A stretch of DNA of 64,000 bases from Holothuria scabra (lineage: Eukaryota; Echinodermata; Holothuroidea; Aspidochirotida; Holothuriidae). This document shows, one piece after another, positions 57,476 to 64,000 of the stretch. Within the stretch, counting starts at the first letter, position 1, and every line of letters starts with the position of its first letter. The stretch covers positions 12,978,206-13,042,205 of the forward strand of contig CM074190.1 in assembly GCA_037179385.1 (NCBI GenBank). Direction: 5' to 3'. A model generated the notes under the pieces. That model saw nothing but the letters and a program-made list of their open reading frames with translations, was not told where the DNA came from and did no database searches. Made by a program: the position numbers and the translations under genes.

Positions 57476-58390
57476 CAGTGGCGTCACCAGACTTTTCATT
57501 CTGGGGGCACGACGATTTTATGTGGGGCATTGCTAGACTCCACTCACGGCGCCGGAGGCCTCACCGAGAGTGAAGCGCGAGGCTCAACGGGTGGGGTCCA
57601 AGGACCCTCCTTAGTTCCCGTGGTGGGGTCCAGGAGCTAAGCCCCGGTGGGGGTCCAAGGGGCGAAGGCCCCGGGAGCTCCTGGATTTTAACGTGTTTGT
57701 GAGGAAGTAAAGACGTTATTTTAAGGGTTTTTTTTTATTGACTTAACACTGGTCTAAAAGTTACCTCCAGTGTAACTTCAAGTAAGACTTTCGGTAAAAT
57801 ACCACCACTGAGACAACTACCAAGACGGGATCCGGCTGAAATTTTGCAAAAGGGGTAGATAATCTGTAGATAAAAAAGCACTTCAATATGAGTTTTGTTT
57901 GGGTCCGGGGGGCTAAGCGGCGAAGCCCCGAAAGCTCCTGGTTTTCAGAATGTTTGTGAGGTATTAAAGACGTTACTTAAGGGTAATTTTATTGACTTAA
58001 CACTGGTCTAAAAATACCCCCAGGGTAACTTCAAGTAAGACTTTAGGTAAAAAAAACCCACTGATTCAACTGCCAAGAGCGGATTCGGCTGACATTTTGA
58101 AAAAGGGGTAGATGATCTATAGAGAAAGAAGTTGATGGGGACTTCAATGTGAGCCTCTGGAAGCTCCTAGGTTTTTAGCGAGTTTGTAAGGTTTTAAAGT
58201 TGTTTTTTAGGGGTTGTCTTTACACTGGTCTAAAAATTACTTGCAGGGCAATTTCGAGTAAGAATATAGTTTTGGTAACAACACCAACGTTAGTGAAACT
58301 ACCCTCAAGAGCGGATCTGGATGATACTTTGAGGAAGGTGAGCTGCAGTAGAAAGAGAAAGAAAAGGCAGTTGATGGGCAATTATATGTG
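57476..58390. repeat. hAT-type left end followed by three tandem units
   Basis: CAGTGGCGTCACCAGACTTT at 57476 has the form of a hAT terminus, and GGGGTCCA/GGAGCTCCTGG repeats follow. Three degenerate units of roughly 220-260 bp then start near 57675, 57932 and 58158, each with GAAGCTCCTGG-TTTTA, GTTTGTGAGG, AAAGACGTT, ACACTGGTCTAAAA and CTTCAAGTAAGACTTT..GGTAAAA. No right terminus or transposase was found. Confidence 0.6.
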
Positions 58391-58616
58391 ATCCTCTGAA
58401 GGAAAATGTAGGCCTAATCCTGCTTGAAGGGGTACCTGAGCTGTGCGCCACCTTCAATTGTCGGAAGTGTGAAGGAAACTGAAAAAAACCGCAACCACTC
58501 AGACGCCGGAAATGAAATTTCCAAGGTTTTGCGATATTTTCATTGTAAAAACATGAAAATTTACTGCCTTTTTTGGTTTTTCAACAGAGAATCGAATCCT
58601 AAAGAATTCATAGTCA

Positions 58617-59858
58617 CACTGTTAAAAATTTCTCTGTAAAATTTACATAATTTTTATGGCAAATTTTTTTCCAACCAAATAATGTTTTTTTTTACAGCCA
58701 GACTGTAATCATGAAAAAACATTAAGTGTTTGTTTTTTCTTTACAGTTTTTGCATGTAAATTAGTTTACAAATGTCTACTGTAAAATCGAATTACAGAAT
58801 TGTTCTGTTTTTTTTTTACCTTAATTTTATGTGAATTTACAGCCTACTGTTTTCATTCTCGGCGTTTTAATATTTATTATAATATCGCTTTTTTCCTTTC
58901 ATATGTTATTACGTAACATACACTTCACCATTACGTAGATCAGGTATTTGCTTATCAACGTAATGTGTCGTTACGAAGTTGTTTTCATTCAAAACACAAT
59001 GAGGATACTTTGTTATCACATTGTTGTCCAGTAGACTGCTATCTCTAGGAACTTTGTAATTGGAAAGTCACATTTTTTGTACCATATAATAATTGTTTTT
59101 AAAATAAATATGACAAAGAATGCAAATACATTGGTTGCAAACATTTCCAGACAAGGTAAACAATAAGTTTATCACTTCCTGATTAAAAAACGCCAAAAAA
59201 GATATTATTCAAAGCAACAGCAATCCTTTTGTTAGGAAAATGCCTACAAAATAAGCTCCACCCATTTATGCAAAATGAGATATACGTCATAAAGTGGTAA
59301 ATTTACAGACTCTTTCAAGTAAATTTGTGAAACGTTTTTAATTCGATCAAGTGCATGAGCGCCTGTGGCGATGAGTTGACATCAGTATACCAATTGTCAG
59401 TATAATAAATGTAAGTTAATTTTCAAATAGGGCCATAAATTTGCTAAAAATGTTTTCTTTTTTAACTGAAACTTCGCAGAACGATGCATGTTATATATTG
59501 AAAATTTTCTGGCTATTTCTTATTTGTTTGTTTGTTTGGGCTTATTTTTGTTTCTTTTTCAGCTTAAAAACAAAATGAATGTTTGTTAAATGACAGTATA
59601 TTTATGTGAAATCAGAAAAATACAAAATTCTGTTAAAATTTCTGTAAATTTACAGAAAAAGTTTTACAAAGCAGTAAAATTTGGTTAAAAAAGCAGACAG
59701 AAATGGTTTTTCAAATAAACAGAAAATACATGTTAAACAACCTTTCTTATTGTAGCAATACAAAGTGTCTGTAGAGATACAGAAAATCTTTATTAAAAGT
59801 AAAATACAAAAAGTTTAAGTTAAAAAAGTCTGTAAATTTACAGAAATTTTTAACAGTG
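58617..59858. mobile_element. Non-autonomous CACTG...CAGTG TIR element (1.24 kb)
   Basis: The left end CACTGTTAAAAATTTCTCTG and right end CAGAAATTTTTAACAGTG are inverted repeats. The dinucleotide CA lies outside both ends. The interior is AT-rich and full of TTTCTGTAAA/TTTACAGAAA boxes. CACTR termini with a 2-3 bp target duplication suggest the EnSpm/CACTA superfamily, but no transposase is present. Fragments of the family occur at 13.44-13.85, 38.32-38.69 and 45.60-45.66 kb. Confidence 0.65.
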
Positions 59859-60776
59859 CACACTCTGATTATAGAAGACATATTTCTTTTTAAATCTCTT
59901 ATCTCCGTTGGGGGTCCACACGCCCCCCCCCCTTGGCAACCCGACTGGATTAGAGTTTTCGTTAGGGTCAGATTAGGGTATGAATAGGTCTAGGGATTGG
60001 GGTGAGGGTTAAGTAGGTGTTCCTAACTTTCTGCCGTACCTTCACCCTCTTCAAGCCCAGTGTGGGTTTTAAAATGAAGATAATGTTCTGCAGTCATTTA
60101 GGAAAAGTAGCTGGTCATTCGAACCCTCATAACCCTGCTAAAAATAAAGATTTGGTCCAAAGGTCATTACAATTTACCTGCAACTTGCAACAATAATTTT
60201 TTATGAATCAAGCCTAACGCAGTTTTCAAAAACAGTTATGAGGTTGTGCCAAAGTAAGGACTAAAGTTGCTTCTTGTAGTAATCTGGTTGACCCGCGATT
60301 ATATGCGAAAACATACCCAGTGTCGCCATATGCTTGTACGAAACAGAGCTTAATATATAATATATAAAATATATCCCATAAAACTACATTCCAGCGGCAC
60401 TTGACTCTTGAGTTGCGTCCTTTTTGACTCGGGCGTTTTCGTTGGTGCACTCCTTTCAGCTTCAGCTTGGGATTTCTATGCAAGGTCTATTTGTAAAGTA
60501 TGCCTCAACAAAAAAGTTTTGATGATATGGGTATGAATTGAAGCAATCATCATTCGGTATGGACAGGAGCAGAGAAATGTGGTGGTTTTAATGGGGTGAA
60601 AAAAGGTGACTGTCCCACCCTCTCTGTAAAAACAAAACGTGAAGTGATACATTCAAAATAAATGAACGGTTTTTTCAAGAATGCAAGTCTACATGGTTTA
60701 TATTCTCAGACATTCTTCAAATAAATGGATGTACGCGAACAATAGCTACCATGTTTTCAACTAAGTTCCTTTCTGT
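59859..60776. other. Intergenic, no feature recognised
   Basis: Contains a C-run at 59922-59932 and GTTAGGGTCAG-like sequence. No gene. Confidence 0.35.
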
Positions 60777-61180
60777 CTGTTCCACGGACTTATATACATG
60801 AACATAGCATGTAACGTGTACGTCCTATCCGTAGATGGTCGCCAACCGACTGGGACAAAAAAGGCGAACCAAGATGGCCGCCGTGATCCTATAAATCGTC
60901 TGATTTTACGACGAGCCTGATATATTTTCAGCAAAAGTTTAGCTTGAATGGGAAACAATATCATATTCCTGCAATATGTGAAATGATTTTGACCTTACCT
61001 TGCCATATTTCAAAAATATTGCAACTTTCTTGCAAAATATGGTGATTCTTGAGCAAGTCCAAGATTTCACACAAAAACATGGCAGACGGCCATCTTGGTG
61101 CGCTTTTTCTCACACTACGATATCAACAATCTACCGTGAAGTATGCTCTGTCCATATATAGGAAGTCCGTGGTCTGTTCC
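60777..61180. mobile_element. 400-bp MITE with nested inverted repeats
   Basis: CTGTTCCACGGACTTATATA at the left is mirrored by GGAAGTCCGTGGTCTGTTCC at the right. A second inner pair, CCAAGATGGCCGCCG (60870) and AGACGGCCATCTTGG (61083), shows that the whole unit is an imperfect palindrome. The frames crossing it are not genes. Confidence 0.65.
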
Positions 61181-61905
61181 TATTACGAATTGGTGGAAGA
61201 AACTGAAGCTATACAGCGCCCACTGTTGCATTATTCGCTTTGCATTTTCGGGTCCGTCAATTTGCAACAGAATTTTAAGGGTGTAAAAGTGCTTTTTGAA
61301 ACGCCTCGTCATTTCATTGGAAAACAAAAATGAAAGTGGTGCTAATAGTCCCTGGTTTCTCAAACCAGGGAAATATCGTGCGAAAAAACATCTCCCGGGG
61401 CCTACCCAGTAGCTAAGTAAGGACGGAGAATTAGTCTCAAGAATGGAGCCGTAAGCTAAAGCCAAATTAAAGCTCTCTGCCTCAAGCAAATCGACTGCAT
61501 GGTCACGTGGTTATAGCAAATAGTTAATACTGGTTAGCACTTATTATCTTCTTAGCAAGGAGCTGGGCAAAGAAACAATTACAGACTGAGTAAAGAGGGC
61601 ACGCATTTTTCTAATTGTAGACTAGTGGAATGTTTATTTTCGTTTTAAAACTTTAAAGTTAACAGGAGTACGAGTGAGTTCTAACAGTGAACTTTTACGT
61701 AACAGCTTTCTGATTAAACATCTACATTTGAAACATTATGCTGTTGTTATAAGATGTAAAACGTTGAAGATATTATGAACTAGTAATAAGAGTAAACATC
61801 CACCTAGCTCCTAAAAAACGTATAATACTCTTTCATGTTAAACACGGACTTCGGAGCAAATAATTCAACTTTCGGTTTGTACACACCGTAATTCTATCAA
61901 TTTAA
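61181..61905. other. Intergenic apart from a hairpin
   Basis: No gene recognised. The hairpin at 61350 is listed separately. Confidence 0.35.
61350..61370. other. Perfect short hairpin
   Basis: CCCTGGTTT, loop CTC, AAACCAGGG: nine base pairs with a three-base loop. Function unknown. Confidence 0.6.
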
Positions 61906-62208
61906 AGGCCAATTCTCTCACCCCAAACAGTACCAATTCTCCTAACCTTCTTACTTAACTCCCACCCCCACCCCCACACACACAATTGTGAAATCCATCC
62001 TCATCCAGACACAATCTCAGTTAATTGCTTCCGGGTGAGTGAAAAAGAAGCTCAATGTGTGTAATCGAAACACTCTCAGTAATTTCATGCTATGTAATGT
62101 AAGCTTTAGTTGCATTGTTTTAACTAGCTCTCAATCAAAGGGCTGAGCCAGTTAAGAATTTCTGTAAACCCCTAGAAGAATTGTAGTTTAGGTGAGATGA
62201 TTGCCTCT
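61906..62208. mobile_element. TTAA MITE copy, eroded right end
   Basis: Begins after TTAA (61902-61905) with AGGCCAATTCTCTCACCCCA and follows the family consensus through CATCCTCATCCAGACACAATC. The right end (GTTTAGGTGAGATGATTGCCT) is degraded and has lost its TTAA. Confidence 0.7.
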
Positions 62209-62858
62209 TTCATTACCTTACCTTATAGCGTGTAAACTTATCTTGCCTTTTTAGATAACGAGGATGAATTATTGTACGACAAAAGTGATTTAAGAAAACT
62301 TGTTGTTATGTGTGATAACACAAACAACTGTTCCACACAAAGACGTCACGGGATTCAGACTTCGCACCGGACATTTTTTTGACCAACAGAATAGCAATGA
62401 ACTGTAAATTCACACAAGTGCCTGAAGGTATTGTTTTATGGTTTCTGGGGGAGCGCCATCTACAGTGTCTGCTCCGGTGTCAAATGTTTCCACTTTTGAC
62501 TCAATATCGGTAACATATCTAAAATTCTCACTATGAACTGGTTATTTGATAAACATTTACAATCATGATTCCCACTTTTTGAATGCAAAGATGAAGAGAA
62601 GTGTTTCTTCTTCTCTATTGTCTTACGAAGACGGAAATCTCAAGTAAACGGGAGGACATTGAGCAGTGTTTAAAATAAGCTTTATATCAGATTAGAGGAA
62701 ACGGCTCTTTCGACAAATTACTTGAATTTTCGATTTACGTTGCCTTCAATTTTATTTTTAATTCAGGTGTAAGGTCGCTGTATTTTAAAAACGAAGCCTT
62801 AGTTGAAACGATCATTTAACTGATTTCACTATAACTTTAAAGTGGGAAAAGAATACAA
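62209..62858. other. 3' side of the glycine-rich gene, no other feature
   Basis: TTTATT at 62750-62755 could serve as AATAAA on the minus strand for the gene to the right. Otherwise nothing is recognised. Confidence 0.35.
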
Positions 62859-64000
62859 TTAGTATACGATAAATAAACGCGTGATTGGATTCGTAGGCGT
62901 TTTACGGGGTAGCAACTTCGGTCCATTTCTTTGGCAAGGAAAGTACACGCTGGTTCCAATGCAAATGCTCTTCCCTTTTCTGCAAATTCCTCTCGTGAAC
63001 ATGAAAGCGGTCACACCCATGGCCTGGATACTTGCCAACACCACCACCACCGCCTCCCCCACCGCCTCCCCCACCGCCGCCTCCTCCCCCACCACCATTA
63101 TTACCTCCTCCCCCACCACCCCCGCCTCCACCCCCACCACCATCATTGCCTCCTCCTCCACCTCCCCCTCCTCCACCCCCACCACCATTATTGCCTCCTC
63201 CTCCACCACCTCCTCCCCCACCACCATTATTGCCTCCTCCCCCACCACCCCTCCTCCACCCCCACCACCATTATTACCTCCTCCTCCACCTCCCCTCCTC
63301 CACCCCCACCCCCATTATTACCCCCTCCTCCACCTCCTCCTCCACCCCCACCATTATTATTGCCTCCTCCTCCTCCACCTCCACCTCCCCCTCCTCCACC
63401 CCCACCACCATTATTGCCTCCTCCTCCACTCCCTCCTCTCTCCACCCCCACCACCATTATTGCCTCCTCCTCCACCACCTCCTCCCCCACCACCATTATT
63501 GCCTCCTCCCCCACCACCCCCTCCTCCACCCCCACCACCATTATTACCTCCTCCTCCACCTCCCCTCCTCCACCCCCACCCCCATTATTACCCCTCCTCC
63601 ACCTCCTCCTCCACCCCCACCATTATTATTGCCTCCTCCTCCACCTCCACCTCCCCTCCTCCACCCCCACCACCATTATTGCCTCCTCCTCCACCACCTC
63701 CTCCTCCACCTCCACCACCATTATTGCCTCCTCCTCCACCACCTCCTCCCCCACCACCATTATTGCCTCCTCCCCCACCACCCCCTCCTCCACCCCCACC
63801 ACCATTATTACCTCCTCCTCCACCTCCCCCTCCTCCACCCCCACCACCATTATTACCTCCACCGCCGCCGCCGCCGCCTCCACCGCCTCCGCCTCCACCG
63901 CCTGGTCGTGGTGGCTGGGTTGGTTTTGTGTTGCCACTGCTCCCTCCCCCACTTTCTCGACTTTCGCTTTCACTGTCTTTGCTACTCTTGCTTCCATAAC
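62859..64000 (-). CDS. Glycine-rich (poly-G/NN) protein, partial at window end
   Basis: On the minus strand a frame enters from beyond the window as YGSKSSKDSESESRESGGGS then SGNTKPTQPPRPGG, and continues as runs of 8-16 glycines separated by paired asparagines. No methionine precedes it, so the start lies outside. The register is intact from 64000 to about 63660. A unit there with four instead of five C (plus strand) shifts it, and similar one-base changes occur near 63590 and 63250. After the repeats two ends are possible: GVGKYPGHGCDRFHVHERNL..., stop at 62902, or, in the next register, SIQAMGVTAFMFTRGICRKG...YFPC, stop at 62859. Such proteins are usually extracellular, structural or adhesive, but no family is recognised. 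Indels may be real or homopolymer errors. The 372-codon proline/leucine frame on the plus strand is a shadow. Confidence 0.5.

Noticed and set aside
61049..61489. Frames of 94 and 124 codons on opposite strands
   Set aside because: Both run across a palindromic MITE and overlap each other. Neither has coding features.
62881..63999. 372-codon proline/leucine/histidine frame on the plus strand
   Set aside because: It changes register relative to the repeat several times (TTIIASS, then PPLLPP, then HPHYY), as expected of a shadow of the opposite-strand glycine repeat.

Overview
This window is animal genomic DNA of a repeat-dense kind and holds no gene whose function I can name. Evidence for an animal is Penelope-like retroelements (PLEs), non-LTR and hAT remnants, short TIR elements and GT-AG introns. 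Repeated palindromes of the CCTAACGTTAGG type, DR1-like TGACCTTTGACCT clusters and the repeat style suggest a marine invertebrate deuterostome, possibly an echinoderm. That placement is inference.

Layout. From 0.2 to 7.2 kb lies a PLE cluster. It has one minus-strand element with a nearly full RT ORF, broken by a single in-frame TAG and ending without a C-terminal GIY-YIG domain. Downstream of the ORF are two tandem terminal repeats. Two head-to-tail plus-strand derivatives, about 1.5 kb each, have lost the RT core. All four terminal repeats carry a recognisable hammerhead ribozyme. From 7.18 to 14.31 kb and from 37.85 to 44.94 kb run the two arms of an inverted repeat of about 7.1 kb. The arms are nearly identical but carry scattered substitutions. 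Each contains the same candidate spliced gene, a complete TTAA-flanked MITE and further repeat fragments. The 23.5 kb loop between them holds a second, decayed PLE with another hammerhead (15.0-16.5 kb), a 5'-truncated LINE (19.0-19.8 kb), several TIR elements, a DR1-rich repeat (23.8-24.3 kb), a glycine-rich coding exon (24.9-25.3 kb) and nested hAT elements (34.5-37.6 kb).

Right of the arm are a complete non-autonomous hAT with a perfect 8-bp target duplication (46.2-48.8 kb), a third copy of the arm's inner edge (49.15-50.1 kb), a palindromic MITE (51.1 kb), a possible LTR plus gag-like start (52.2-53.3 kb), a second large inverted repeat (53.9-57.2 kb), a hAT-like triplicated unit (57.5-58.4 kb), a CACTG-ended TIR element (58.6-59.9 kb), more MITEs, and a partial glycine-rich gene on the minus strand running off the right end.

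The two most interesting systems are the PLE/hammerhead family, whose tandem ribozymes are placed to release unit-length RNAs in a retrozyme-like way, and the duplicated unknown gene inside the giant inverted repeat. I made all calls by eye, without database searches.
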